A DNA stretch of 64,000 nucleotides, taken from the NCBI RefSeq assembly GCF_019430905.1, contig NZ_JAHYCA010000003.1, forward strand, positions 62,001 through 126,000. The letters are read 5' to 3'. Source of the stretch: Billgrantia antri. Its GTDB lineage: Bacteria; Pseudomonadota; Gammaproteobacteria; Pseudomonadales; Halomonadaceae. The notes beneath the pieces were generated by a model. That model was not told where the DNA came from. It searched no databases and saw only the letters and a list, made by a program, of their open reading frames with translations. A program made the translations under genes and the position numbers. Positions 8,744 to 17,410 of the stretch are shown in pieces (position 1 is the stretch's first letter; every line of letters starts with the position of its first letter).

Positions 8744-9322
8744 CTAGAGACCTTTAGGAGCGAATATCCCCGGCGCATTGCGCCAGTAGCCCTTGTAATC
8801 CATGCCGAAGCCGAACACGTAGCGGTCGACCACTTCGAGGCTGCAATAATCGGCCTTGAGGTCCGGCACCGCCTTGCGATCGTGTCGCTTGTCTACCAGC
8901 ACGGCGGTGGAAATGCTTGCCGCACCGGCTTCGCGGCAGTAATCGAGGATGGCGGCAAGCGTCGCGCCCTCATCGAGAATGTCATCGACGATTACTACAT
9001 GGCGATCGGCCATGGGGATTTCGGGCGAAACCCGCCAGAACAGCTCCCCACCGCGCAACCCACCGCGATAGCGCGTTGCATGGAGGTAATCGACCTCAAG
9101 CGGGAAGCCCAGGCGAGTCAACAGATGGCCGGTGGTGATCAAGCCGCCATTCATAACGCAGTAGAAGACCGGCAGCTTGTCGCCCAGATCGGCGGTGATC
9201 TGCTCGGCCATGCGATCCAGCGCGCGCTCGACCTCCTCATGGCTGATCAGGCAGTCGGCGTTCTCCATGACATCGCGCATGGTGGCCAGGGATTCGTGAA
9301 AATCGGCTTCGAGTTTGGGCAT
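8744..9322 (-). CDS. hpt: Hypoxanthine(-guanine) phosphoribosyltransferase
   Basis: Type I phosphoribosyltransferase of 192 residues that salvages hypoxanthine and/or guanine to the nucleotide with PRPP. The PRPP-binding signature is VVIVDDILDEGATL. The upstream FYCVMNGGLITTGHLLTRL and the C-terminal VDRYVFGFGMDYKGYWRN fit the HGPRT group. It follows nagZ after 51 nt on the same strand. Two hairpins close the transcript. Base preference between hypoxanthine and guanine is not readable. Confidence 0.88.
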   Translation of the reverse strand: MPKLEADFHESLATMRDVMENADCLISHEEVERALDRMAEQITADLGDKLPVFYCVMNGGLITTGHLLTRLGFPLEVDYLHATRYRGGLRGGELFWRVSPEIPMADRHVVIVDDILDEGATLAAILDYCREAGAASISTAVLVDKRHDRKAVPDLKADYCSLEVVDRYVFGFGMDYKGYWRNAPGIFAPKGL

Positions 9323-9373
9323 GAGTGGCTCGTATCAACGCAGGTAAACGAATATGAAAAACGATATGACAGA

Positions 9374-10387
9374 TCAGAGCGACGCCATGGCCTCGAGACG
9401 CGCATGCACCCGACGCCAGCGCCCCAGGGCTTCGAGCGCCTCGATGTCGGGGCGTGCCCGGCCGTAACGCAAGCGCGCCGTCAGACGCGTGGTCCGACCC
9501 TGGCAGGCGTCCAGCGCTTCGAGCGCGGCCGCACGGTCGTTGCACACCAATACCATGTCGCAGCCGGCTTTTAACGCGGCCAGGGCTCGCTCGCCTGGGG
9601 TACCGGCAAAGCCGGCGCCTGCCATGCCGAGATCATCGGAGAAGATGGTGCCCTTGAAGCCGAGCGATTCGCGCAGCAGGCCCAACCAACTTGCCGAAAA
9701 CCCTGCGGGACGCGAATCGAAGGCGGAGTAGATGACGTGAGCCGGCATCACGCCATCGAGCCGGGAAGCCAGTTCCGTAAACGGTATCAGGTCGTGCTGG
9801 CGCAACGCCGCGAGGGGGCGATCGTCGACCGGCAGCTCCAGATGGGAGTCTGCCGCCACGCTGCCGTGGCCGGGGAAGTGCTTGCCCACTGCGGCCATAC
9901 CGGCTTCGTGCAGCCCGCTGATGAACGCACCGGCCATGGCCGCCACCGCCTGCGGGTCGGAGGAGAAGCTGCGATCGCCGATCACGCTGGAGACGCCAGT
10001 GTCGATATCGAGCACCGGAGCAAAGCTGAGATCGAGCCCGCAGGCGGCCATCTCCATGCCCAACAGCCAGCCGGCATCGAGACAGAGCCGAAGGGTCACT
10101 TCCGGCGACACTTCGTAGTCCCGGCCAATACGCCCCATGGCCGGCAAGCGCGTCACCCCTTGCCGGAGGCGCTGGACACGGCCGCCCTCCTGGTCGATAG
10201 CCAGCAGCAGCTCAGGGCGCACACGCCGTATGTCATGGCAAAGCTTCCGCACCTGTCGCGCATGCTCGACGTTGCGGCCGAACAGGATGACGCCGCCCAC
10301 CTCGGGACGCTTGAGCAATTCGCGCTCTTCCTTACGTAATGCGGTGCCTTCCAGATCGAGCATCACCGGGCCGAGGGTCTGGGTCAT
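9374..10387 (-). CDS. nagZ: Beta-N-acetylglucosaminidase of cell-wall recycling
   Basis: Family 3 glycosidase of 337 residues acting in the cytoplasm. It removes GlcNAc from 1,6-anhydro-muropeptides during peptidoglycan recycling. The NagZ loop with the acid/base pair is seen in KHFPGHGSVAADSHLE, and the nucleophile aspartate in FKGTIFSDDLGMAGA. IDQEGGRVQRL is also typical. AAGGA lies about 9 nt before the ATG. It belongs to a run of minus-strand genes (psrA, an L,D-transpeptidase, nagZ, hpt), and its neighbours suggest a small cell-wall unit. Confidence 0.95.
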   Translation of the reverse strand: MTQTLGPVMLDLEGTALRKEERELLKRPEVGGVILFGRNVEHARQVRKLCHDIRRVRPELLLAIDQEGGRVQRLRQGVTRLPAMGRIGRDYEVSPEVTLRLCLDAGWLLGMEMAACGLDLSFAPVLDIDTGVSSVIGDRSFSSDPQAVAAMAGAFISGLHEAGMAAVGKHFPGHGSVAADSHLELPVDDRPLAALRQHDLIPFTELASRLDGVMPAHVIYSAFDSRPAGFSASWLGLLRESLGFKGTIFSDDLGMAGAGFAGTPGERALAALKAGCDMVLVCNDRAAALEALDACQGRTTRLTARLRYGRARPDIEALEALGRWRRVHARLEAMASL

Positions 10388-10500
10388 GATCGGAGTCCTT
10401 GGGCATGAAAGGGAGCTGATTCTAGACTAAAGGCGCCGATGGCAACAGCCATACAGGGCACACCGCGCAATGCCCGTCCTGGCGTGCCTTTCCCGCCTCG

Positions 10501-11019
10501 TCACTCGTGCAGCCAGAAGGGAGTGCCCGGTTGGGCCAGTGCGAAGAGCTGCAGCAGCGCCTCGTCACGCATGCGGATGCAGCCATGCGAGCGGGGCTCC
10601 CCCATCGGCTGATCGGGCGGAGTGCCATGTAGATAGATATAGCGCCTCTGGGAGTCGACGTCGCCGCCACGATTGACGCCCCGCTCGAGCCCGCACAGCC
10701 AAAGGATACGGGTCAGGATCCAGTCTCGCCCAGGATGCGCCTCGGCCAGCGCCGCGCTGTACACTTCACCGGTGGGACGTCGGCCACGAAACACCGCGCC
10801 AGGCGGCTGTCCTTGACCGATCGCTGCCCGCACGTAGTGCCAGCCCCGCGGCGTGCAACCACTGCCCTCACGCTGGCCCACCCCCGCCGCGGCCGTCGAT
10901 ACCGGCCACTCCGCCTGGCGCTGCTTACCCTGCCACTGGACGAGGCATTGACGACCGATGTCCACCTCGAACCACAGCCCCTCCCTGGGTGGCAGGGCCT
11001 CCAGTTGCGGAGTACGCAT
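10501..11019 (-). CDS. L,D-transpeptidase (YkuD-fold)
   Basis: Protein of about 172 residues ending in the YkuD catalytic motif: YIYLHGTPP followed by RSHGCIRMRDEALLQLF, with His in HGT and the nucleophile Cys in SHGCIR. Such enzymes crosslink peptidoglycan or attach lipoproteins to it. No signal peptide or lipobox is seen. A small YkuD protein without an export signal is unusual for the job, so its place of action is uncertain. The ATG at 11019 is one base after the psrA stop, which indicates translational coupling. A longer form would overlap psrA and is unlikely. Confidence 0.8.
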   Translation of the reverse strand: MRTPQLEALPPREGLWFEVDIGRQCLVQWQGKQRQAEWPVSTAAAGVGQREGSGCTPRGWHYVRAAIGQGQPPGAVFRGRRPTGEVYSAALAEAHPGRDWILTRILWLCGLERGVNRGGDVDSQRRYIYLHGTPPDQPMGEPRSHGCIRMRDEALLQLFALAQPGTPFWLHE

Positions 11020-11020
11020 T

Positions 11021-11689
11021 TCAGCTCGCCTTGGCCGGCTGGGCGGCGGGCGGCGGCGGCAGTGGCGCATTCATGGCCGCCACCACCACGGGGCGCAGGC
11101 GCCGAATCAAATCACGTACCGAAACGTGCTCATGATAATCCTTCTCGGCGATGTCACGCAGTGCGTCGAGACCGGATAGGGTGAAGATCACCGTCCCCAG
11201 CACGAAGTGCAGGCGCCAGAAGCGCTCGGCATCGGGCAACTCAGGCGTGGCGCGGCGCACCAGATCCGTGAAGCGGGTGAACACGCTACCGTACTCCTCC
11301 TGAATATGCCGCCTCAGGTGGCCCTGGGCCTGACTGTAGGCGAGTCCCAGCAGCTTCATGAAGACCTTGAGACTGTGCTTCTCCGCGGGCACCTCGAGCA
11401 CCGTTCGGGCCATGGTCTCGAGCAGTTGCTCCAACGGGATGACAGCGCCGGCGTGCTGCGCCTCGAGTTCATCGAGAGCGTGATGAAAGCGTACCGTGAA
11501 AGGGTCGAGATAGCGCGAGAAGACCGCCTGGATCAGCGCCTTCTTCGAGCCGAAATGGTAGTTGACCGCGGCGAGGTTGACGCGAGCCTTGCTGGTGATG
11601 GTACGTAGCGAGGTCTCGGCGAAGCCGCGCTCGGCGAACAGCACCTCGGCGGTATCGAGGATGCGCGTGACGGTATCGGTCTGGGCCAT
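11021..11689 (-). CDS. psrA: TetR-family regulator PsrA
   Basis: Protein of 222 residues with a TetR DNA-binding domain at the N-terminus. The stretch ERGFAETSLRTITSKARVN, followed by NYHFGSKKALIQAVFSR, is very close to Pseudomonas PsrA. PsrA represses fatty-acid oxidation genes and itself and is released by long-chain fatty acids. Its position divergent from lexA and upstream of nagZ is as in Pseudomonas. Two GTTTTAAAC palindromes in the psrA-lexA spacer are candidate operators. The C-terminus is alanine/proline rich (PPPPAAQPAKAS). Confidence 0.88.
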   Translation of the reverse strand: MAQTDTVTRILDTAEVLFAERGFAETSLRTITSKARVNLAAVNYHFGSKKALIQAVFSRYLDPFTVRFHHALDELEAQHAGAVIPLEQLLETMARTVLEVPAEKHSLKVFMKLLGLAYSQAQGHLRRHIQEEYGSVFTRFTDLVRRATPELPDAERFWRLHFVLGTVIFTLSGLDALRDIAEKDYHEHVSVRDLIRRLRPVVVAAMNAPLPPPPAAQPAKAS

Positions 11690-11704
11690 GATCAGTTCCC
11701 ACTG

Positions 11705-11792
11705 AAAACAACTGTTTTAAACATTACAAAAGTCTACGCCATTACATCTTGTGCCTCAATGTGTCGATGATCTAAAGCGTTTTAAACGCTTT
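11705..11792. promoter_or_regulatory. Paired GTTTTAAAC palindromes, candidate PsrA operators
   Basis: GTTTTAAAC occurs at 11714-11722 and 11779-11787. The first is preceded by AAAACA-AC-TGTTTT (11705-11718), and the second is the core of a perfect 9-1-9 palindrome (11774-11792). The first lies 16 nt before psrA, the second in the lexA-facing half. Binding is inferred. Confidence 0.45.
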
Positions 11793-11824
11793 TTGCGATA
11801 CGACGCAAGACGGTCAGCGACCCT

Positions 11825-11854
11825 TTTACTGTATGGGCTTCCATGCTGTATACT
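11825..11854 (+). promoter_or_regulatory. Putative lexA promoter
   Basis: TTTACT (11825-11830) and TATACT (11849-11854) are separated by 18 bp and lie 35 nt upstream of lexA. Two direct CTGTAT half-sites (11829-11834 and 11846-11851) overlap these elements. No complete CTGT-N8-ACAG box is present, so LexA autoregulation is only suggested. Confidence 0.4.
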
Positions 11855-11889
11855 TGACCAATACGGCAGTCACGCCTCTGGAGTTCGCC

Positions 11890-12537
11890 ATGACCCGCCC
11901 TCTCACATCGCGCCAGCAGAACGTTTATGACTTTATCGTCAAGACCATGAACGAATTCGGCTACCCGCCCACTCGCGCCGAGATCGCCCGTGCACTGGGC
12001 TTTCGCTCGCCCAACGCCGCCGAAGAGCACCTGCGCGCCCTGGAGCGCAAAGGCGTGATCCGCGTGATACGCGGCACCTCCCGCGGCATTCGCCTGCCCG
12101 CGCAGGAAGCCGACAGCCTCGTCAGCGAACCTAGCGCCGAAGGCCTGCCCATCATCGGTGAAGTGGCCGCCGGCAGCCCTGTCCTTGCCGCCGAACACAT
12201 TGACCGCTACTGCCCCCTGCCACCCGACTTCTTTACTCCGCGCGCCGACTACCTGCTCAAGGTACGCGGCCTGTCGATGAAAGACATCGGCATTCTCGAG
12301 GGGGATCTGCTGGCCGTGCATCGCACCGACCGTGTGCGCGACGGCCAGATCGTGGTGGCACGCCTGGAGGACGAAGTGACGGTCAAGCGCTTCCATCGCC
12401 AGGGGCATCGTGTGGTGCTGGAAGCCGAGAACGCCGACTTCGCCCCGATCGAGGTGGACCTGCGCCGACAGGAGCTCGACATCGAGGGGATTGGTGTGGG
12501 AGTGATACGCGGCGGCAACGGCCAAGCTTTGGGGTGA
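11890..12537 (+). CDS. lexA: SOS repressor LexA
   Basis: Repressor of 215 residues that cleaves itself when bound to RecA filaments and so derepresses DNA-damage genes. The winged helix domain occupies residues 1-70 ([20 protein letters not shown]). The self-cleavage site is A94-G95, and the catalytic dyad is S129 (GLSMKD) and K166 (TVKRF). ATG 11890 matches the normal LexA N-terminus; the in-frame upstream ATG at 11833 would add 19 unlike residues. dinB follows after 16 nt, so the two are probably cotranscribed. Confidence 0.95.
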   Translation: MTRPLTSRQQNVYDFIVKTMNEFGYPPTRAEIARALGFRSPNAAEEHLRALERKGVIRVIRGTSRGIRLPAQEADSLVSEPSAEGLPIIGEVAAGSPVLAAEHIDRYCPLPPDFFTPRADYLLKVRGLSMKDIGILEGDLLAVHRTDRVRDGQIVVARLEDEVTVKRFHRQGHRVVLEAENADFAPIEVDLRRQELDIEGIGVGVIRGGNGQALG

Positions 12538-12553
12538 GAGCTGGCGAATCCCC

Positions 12554-13603
12554 ATGAGCCGCAAGATTCTGCATGCCGATTGCGACTGCTTCTATGCCGC
12601 GGTGGAGATGCGTGACAACCCGACGCTGCGCGATGTGCCGCTAGCCATCGGTGGCAGTGCGGAGGGGCGCGGGGTCATCGCCACCTGCAACTACCCTGCC
12701 CGCGCCTACGGCATTCACTCCGCCATGCCCACGGCGCGCGCGCTGCGCCTATGCCCCCACCTGACCCTGCTGCGCGGGGACTTCGATCGCTACCGCGAAG
12801 CGTCACGCCAGATATCGGCGATCTTTCACGAACTCACCCCGCTGGTGGAACCGCTGTCGCTGGACGAAGCCTTTCTCGACGTCACCGACGTTACGCGCTT
12901 CTCGGGCAGTGCCACCTGGATGGCACGCTGGCTGAAGGAGGAGTGCCTGAAGCGCGTCGGCATCACGGTGTCAGTGGGTGCCGCTCCGTCGAAATTTCTG
13001 GCCAAGATCGCCAGCGACTGGGATAAACCCGACGGCCTTACCGTCATTTCTCCGTCCCAGGTGGACGACTTCGTGTGCCAGCTTCCGGTCAACAAGCTGC
13101 ACGGCGTAGGCCCGGCCACGGCCAAGCGATTGCAGGCCCTCGACATCGAGACCTGCAGCGATCTGCAGCGGATACCGCTCGACCGATTGCTGCAGGAATT
13201 CGGCAAGTTCGGGCGGCGCCTGTTCGAACTGGCCAGGGGAATCGACGACAGGCCGGTGCGCATCGAGCGCGAACGCAAGTCGGTGAGCGCGGAGATCACC
13301 TTCGCCAGCGACCTGCCCGACCTCTCGCTCTGCCATGCCGAGCTGGCACCCCTGTGCGAGCGTCTCGACGCCCGGCTCGCCCGGCACGGACATCCGCCCG
13401 TGGCCGGCATTTTCGTCAAGGTACGCTTCGACGACTTTTCCCTCACCACCCTCGACTCACGAGGCGGCTTGCCTAATCTGGAGAACTTCGCTGCCCTGAT
13501 GGAACAGGCCTGGGCACGCCGCGCGCGCCCGGTACGGCTGCTCGGCGTAGGAGTCAGGCTGGTGACGGACGATGCGCGGCGTCAGCTCAGCCTGCCGTTC
13601 TGA
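12554..13603 (+). CDS. dinB: DNA polymerase IV (Y-family)
   Basis: Translesion polymerase of 349 residues. Metal-binding carboxylates appear in LHADCDCFYAAVE and PLSLDEAFLDV, the helix-hairpin-helix in LHGVGPATAKRLQALD, and the little-finger domain is complete. The protein ends in QLSLPF, a beta-clamp binding motif. Placement directly behind lexA indicates SOS induction within the same transcript. The stop codon is 4 bp from the end of the convergent membrane gene. Confidence 0.93.
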   Translation: MSRKILHADCDCFYAAVEMRDNPTLRDVPLAIGGSAEGRGVIATCNYPARAYGIHSAMPTARALRLCPHLTLLRGDFDRYREASRQISAIFHELTPLVEPLSLDEAFLDVTDVTRFSGSATWMARWLKEECLKRVGITVSVGAAPSKFLAKIASDWDKPDGLTVISPSQVDDFVCQLPVNKLHGVGPATAKRLQALDIETCSDLQRIPLDRLLQEFGKFGRRLFELARGIDDRPVRIERERKSVSAEITFASDLPDLSLCHAELAPLCERLDARLARHGHPPVAGIFVKVRFDDFSLTTLDSRGGLPNLENFAALMEQAWARRARPVRLLGVGVRLVTDDARRQLSLPF

Positions 13604-13607
13604 AGCT

Positions 13608-14279
13608 TCATTTGGTATCGATATAGCGGTGGTCGTTGAAGGTAGCGACCCAGTCGGGGTGATAGACCATCAGCACGCTGAGCAGCATTCCGGTGAGAAA
13701 GGCCTCCGAGGGCATCAGTAGTGGCAGGAACAGGGCGTACTCCTTTGCCAGATGGATGGCATCCGGGTCGCTGGCACCGAGCATGACCAATCCCAAACCG
13801 GCGAGCCCAGTCCCCAGCGTCGCCAACGCGGCGCCGAAGAAACCGCACAGAAAGAGAAAGACCATCAGGTTGTCCGGCAGGTAGCGATCCACGATACGCC
13901 ATATCGCCACCATGACCAGCACAGGCACCAATCCGGTGATCAGCACGTTGACGCCGAGCAGTGGCCAGCCGGCCTTGCCCAACGCGACCAGCGAGAGATT
14001 GGCCAACAGATTGGTCGTCAGTGCCAGTGGCGCCTTGAAGACCAGCGTCAGCAGCGCCGTCAGCATCAGTTGAAGCGCCAGCCAATCGACCGATTGAGCC
14101 CTGAGCTGCCACAGCAGTACGACCGCCACGCTAGCCGCCAGCCAGCGATGTTGCAGGCCTTGGTTTGCCAGCAGGACCTGCCACGGACGCTGACGCAGCG
14201 CCAGGACCAGCCCCAGCGACGAGGCAAGCCCACAGGCGAACAGCAGCCATGGGGCAAGAATCGGCTCGGAAAATGTCAT
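13608..14279 (-). CDS. CbiM-like energy-coupling-factor type membrane protein
   Basis: Integral membrane protein of 223 residues with about six or seven hydrophobic segments. The central PLALTTNLLANLSLVALGKAGWPLLGVNVLITG and the conserved helical pattern resemble the CbiM/COG3235 group of uncharacterised permease-like proteins. No ATPase or T-component gene is adjacent, so a metal or vitamin transport role is not shown. The start follows the purU stop after 20 nt, which suggests cotranscription. The family call rests on recall of sequence patterns and is moderate. Confidence 0.6.
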   Translation of the reverse strand: MTFSEPILAPWLLFACGLASSLGLVLALRQRPWQVLLANQGLQHRWLAASVAVVLLWQLRAQSVDWLALQLMLTALLTLVFKAPLALTTNLLANLSLVALGKAGWPLLGVNVLITGLVPVLVMVAIWRIVDRYLPDNLMVFLFLCGFFGAALATLGTGLAGLGLVMLGASDPDAIHLAKEYALFLPLLMPSEAFLTGMLLSVLMVYHPDWVATFNDHRYIDTK

Positions 14280-14299
14280 TGCCGCCCTACCTGTACTTG

Positions 14300-15154
14300 T
14301 CAGGCAAAGACCACGGTCTTGTTACCATGGATCAGCACCCTGTCTTCGAGATGCCAACGCAAGCCTCGCGCCAGGACCCCCTTCTCGACATCGCGACCGA
14401 AGCGGACCAGATCCTGGGGCGTATGGCAATGGCTCACGCGATGTATGTCCTGTTCGATGATCGGCCCGGCATCCAGTTCCTCAGTGACGTAGTGACAGGT
14501 GGCTCCGATCAGCTTGACACCTCGAGAGTGAGCCTGGTGGTAGGGCCGCGCCCCGGCAAATGACGGCAGGAAGCTATGGTGGATGTTGATCACCCGCCCG
14601 GAATAGCGCTCACACAGCCGCGGCGGCAGGATCTGCATGTAGCGGGCCAGCACTACGGTATCGGCCTGCAGCGCTTCGACGTGACGCTCCACCTCCTCGA
14701 ATGCCGCCTGCTTGCCGTCGCTTGTGATGGGCACGTGATGGTAGGGTAAGCCATGCCATTCCACCATGCTGCGCATGTCGTCGTGGTTCGAGATGACCCC
14801 GACGATATCGCCCTCCAGCTCACCAGCCGTCCAGCGATACAGCAGATCGACGAGACAATGCGACTCGCGTGACACCATGATCACTACCCGCGGTCGGCGA
14901 CGCGTATCGCGCAACGCCCAGTCCATGTCGAATTCGCGGGCCACAGGCTCGAACGCCTCCTTGAGCTCGGCGGCGGTCATGCCGATAGAATCGGCCAGGA
15001 TCTCGTAGCGCATGAAGAAGCGCCCGGCTTCGAGGTCGGAGTGCTGACTGGCCTCCGTGATAGAGCCGCCGTGACCAGCGATGAAACCGGAAACGCGGGC
15101 CACGATGCCACGGCGATCGGGGCAGGAGACGACGAGACGATAATAGTGAGACAT
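14300..15154 (-). CDS. purU: Formyltetrahydrofolate deformylase
   Basis: Enzyme of 284 residues that hydrolyses 10-formyl-THF to formate and THF, balancing one-carbon units and feeding formate to PurT. An N-terminal ACT domain (YYRLVVSCPDRRGIVARVSGF) precedes a formyltransferase fold with the catalytic block INIHHSFLPSF and the aspartate in EELDAGPIIEQD. ATG 15154 gives the normal N-terminus; the in-frame ATG at 15190 adds 12 residues. AGGT lies upstream. It diverges from the RNase J gene. Confidence 0.93.
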   Translation of the reverse strand: MSHYYRLVVSCPDRRGIVARVSGFIAGHGGSITEASQHSDLEAGRFFMRYEILADSIGMTAAELKEAFEPVAREFDMDWALRDTRRRPRVVIMVSRESHCLVDLLYRWTAGELEGDIVGVISNHDDMRSMVEWHGLPYHHVPITSDGKQAAFEEVERHVEALQADTVVLARYMQILPPRLCERYSGRVINIHHSFLPSFAGARPYHQAHSRGVKLIGATCHYVTEELDAGPIIEQDIHRVSHCHTPQDLVRFGRDVEKGVLARGLRWHLEDRVLIHGNKTVVFA

Positions 15155-15253
15155 GGGCCAACCTGGTGCGGAACGCTGTTCGGAGAGCACGCATTGTAGC
15201 GAACTCGACAGAGTGGGAACACGCTCAACCTCGTACTCGCCACCGGCATCGCA

Positions 15254-15283
15254 TTGTTCTGGGTCGCGACGTTCCCGTATAGT
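15254..15283 (+). promoter_or_regulatory. Putative promoter of the RNase J gene
   Basis: TTGTTC (15254-15259) and TATAGT (15278-15283) with an 18-bp spacer, 31 nt ahead of the proposed start codon. Confidence 0.4.
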
Positions 15284-15314
15284 GAAGTTTCCATTGTCTG
15301 GTCATGATTTGCCG

Positions 15315-16982
15315 ATGCATTCGACTCACGCCACGATACGCCCCCGCCGCCGTTCCCCGCTTCACTTCCTGCCACTGGGAGGCTGCGGTGAAATCGGCAT
15401 GAACCTGGGGCTCTACGGGCACGAGAATGAGTGGATTGCCGTTGATTGCGGCATGATGATTCGCCAGGACCTGCCGGATGCACCGCTCCAGGTACCCAGC
15501 CTCGAGACGCCCGAGGCGCTCGGCATTCGCCCCAGGATCCTGGTCATTACCCATGGCCATGAGGACCATATCGGCGCCGCCGCCTGGCTATGGCCCAAGT
15601 GGCAATGCCCTGTATATGCCACGCCCCTGGCGGCCGGCCTGCTGCGGGTCAAGTTCGTCGAACGCGGCCTCGCCGTCGACGCCATCCAGGTAATCGAGCC
15701 GGGCGAGGCGCTGGAGAATGGCCCCTTCACCCTGCGCTACCTGCCACTGACCCATTCGATACCGGAAAGCTGCGCCCTGCTGATCGCCGCCGGGGACTAT
15801 CGCGTGCTGCACACCGGCGACTGGAAGCTGGATCCAGAACCGCTGATCGGCCCGCCGGTGAAAGGTTCGCTGTTTCGCGCCCTGGCGCCGGTTGACCTGG
15901 TGGTCGGCGACTCCACCAATGCTCCCATGCCGGGTCATTCGCGCAGTGAAGGCGAAGTAGCCAGGGCGCTGGAGCAGCGCTTGAGCCAGTGTTCAGGCCG
16001 GGTCGTGGTGAGCTGCTTTGCCAGCAACCTGGCCAGGGTCCTGGCCGTAGCCCAAGCCGCCGAACGCTGCGGTCGTCGGGTCAGCTTGATGGGACGGGCC
16101 ATGGTGCGCATGGTGGCCGTGGCCAGGGGCCTCGGCTACCTGGACGACATGCCACCGCTGGTGCCGGTCAGCGACCTCGGCTACCTCCCGCCGCAGGAAG
16201 TGCTGGTCATTGCTACCGGCAGCCAGGGCGAACCTCGCGCCGCCCTCAGCCGCCTGGCTAACGGCCGCCACCACAGCCTCGAGCTCATGGCCGACGACAC
16301 CGTGATCTTTTCAGCCAAGGCGATTCCCGGCAACGAGCGTCAGATCGAACGACTCAAACATGCCCTGAGACATCTCGACGTTGCAGTGTGGGACGAGTTC
16401 AACCACCCCGAGCTTCATGCCTCGGGGCATCCCGCCCAGGACGAGCTGCGTACCTTCTATGGTTGGATAAAGCCACGCCATCTACTGCCGGTACATGGTG
16501 AACGCCGTCATCAACAGGCCCATCAGGAACTTGCGGAGTCGATGGGAATACAGGCACCGCTGGCGCCGATCAATGGCGATCTCGTTCGACTCGATGGCGA
16601 GGGTTTGAGCCTGGAGTCGCGTCATCCACAGCGACCCTGCATCGTCAGTCAGGATGCCGTCACCCCTTTGCCGGGATTGACTGCCGAGCGCGGATCGCCA
16701 CGCCATGGCATCCTGCATCTTGCACTGTCGGTCGCCTCGACGAAAACCGGCTGGACGCGCATCGGTCGCTTGATGATGGACGCCCATCGAGTCAGCGCCA
16801 TGGACGAAGATAGCTTTACCGATTGGCTTGATGAGCGTCTGGAGGAAGTCGAGGCGGACACCTTGGCCGAATTGCGTACCGCCCTGCAGCCTCTCGTCAC
16901 TTCCTGGCTGGGTCAGCACTTGCGCCAATTACCGGACGTACACCTTCAACTGGTGGCCGTGGAGGTACCTGCCTACCGCTGA
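15315..16982 (+). CDS. Ribonuclease J-type metallo-beta-lactamase nuclease
   Basis: Protein of about 555 residues of the beta-CASP/metallo-beta-lactamase family, which in other bacteria acts as a 5'-3' exo- and endoribonuclease. It has the zinc motif THGHEDHIG, the later ligands in PLTHSIPES and LHTGDWK, the GDSTNA box, and the RNase J-like ASGHPAQDELRTFYGWIKP then LPVHGE. A C-terminal region of about 130 residues follows. The start at 15315 lacks a clear Shine-Dalgarno sequence. An upstream in-frame start would overlap divergent purU. RNase J is uncommon in gammaproteobacteria with RNase E, so its RNA substrates are of interest. Confidence 0.8.
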   Translation: MHSTHATIRPRRRSPLHFLPLGGCGEIGMNLGLYGHENEWIAVDCGMMIRQDLPDAPLQVPSLETPEALGIRPRILVITHGHEDHIGAAAWLWPKWQCPVYATPLAAGLLRVKFVERGLAVDAIQVIEPGEALENGPFTLRYLPLTHSIPESCALLIAAGDYRVLHTGDWKLDPEPLIGPPVKGSLFRALAPVDLVVGDSTNAPMPGHSRSEGEVARALEQRLSQCSGRVVVSCFASNLARVLAVAQAAERCGRRVSLMGRAMVRMVAVARGLGYLDDMPPLVPVSDLGYLPPQEVLVIATGSQGEPRAALSRLANGRHHSLELMADDTVIFSAKAIPGNERQIERLKHALRHLDVAVWDEFNHPELHASGHPAQDELRTFYGWIKPRHLLPVHGERRHQQAHQELAESMGIQAPLAPINGDLVRLDGEGLSLESRHPQRPCIVSQDAVTPLPGLTAERGSPRHGILHLALSVASTKTGWTRIGRLMMDAHRVSAMDEDSFTDWLDERLEEVEADTLAELRTALQPLVTSWLGQHLRQLPDVHLQLVAVEVPAYR

Positions 16983-17101
16983 GTACCTATCGGTCATAGC
17001 GGAGCGGCATTCAGCCGAGATGAGTCAACAGGCCGGGGGAGACACCTCATGCATCACCCCCGACCCGAGTTGCGCGAGCAGACGATTCGTGGACAACTGG
17101 C

Positions 17102-17392
17102 TCACGAACCGCTGGCATTCTTGGGCGGACGACCACGCCGACGGCGCGGCTGTTCCCCTACGAGATCTTCCACGGAGAGACCGGCATCATTCATGGCCTC
17201 GCGGATCTCAGCCAGTTTCTTTTCCTTGTCCGCTTCTTCCTGTTTGCGGAGCTTCTCCTCTTCATTTTTCTGCTCGATGACCTCGCCGATCACATCGGAC
17301 AGCTTGTGCAGCTGTTCCATGCTCAACTGGCGGGCCGCAGCACGAGCCACGTTCTTGTTACGGGCGATACGCTCCAGGGTTTCGCTGGACAT
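17102..17392 (-). CDS. Short H-NS-like protein with AT-hook-like tail
   Basis: Highly charged protein of 96 residues. The first 75 residues follow the H-NS oligomerisation domain: helical, LERIARNKNVARAAARQLS, a coiled coil rich in Glu and Lys, and a GLSVEDLV motif. The usual C-terminal DNA-binding core with its TWTGRGR-like loop is absent. Instead the protein ends in QPRRRRGRPPKNASGS, an AT-hook-like tail. GGAGGAGG lies 5 nt before the ATG, so the start is firm. It could bind AT-rich DNA through the hook or poison full-length H-NS oligomers. The H-NS relationship is judged from pattern only. Confidence 0.65.
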   Translation of the reverse strand: MSSETLERIARNKNVARAAARQLSMEQLHKLSDVIGEVIEQKNEEEKLRKQEEADKEKKLAEIREAMNDAGLSVEDLVGEQPRRRRGRPPKNASGS

Positions 17393-17410
17393 TGGCCTCC
17401 TCCATGCAAG

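Noticed and set aside
11829-11869. LexA box in front of lexA
   Set aside because: Two CTGTAT half-sites are present, but no CTGT-N8-ACAG palindrome could be built from them, so I did not call an SOS box.
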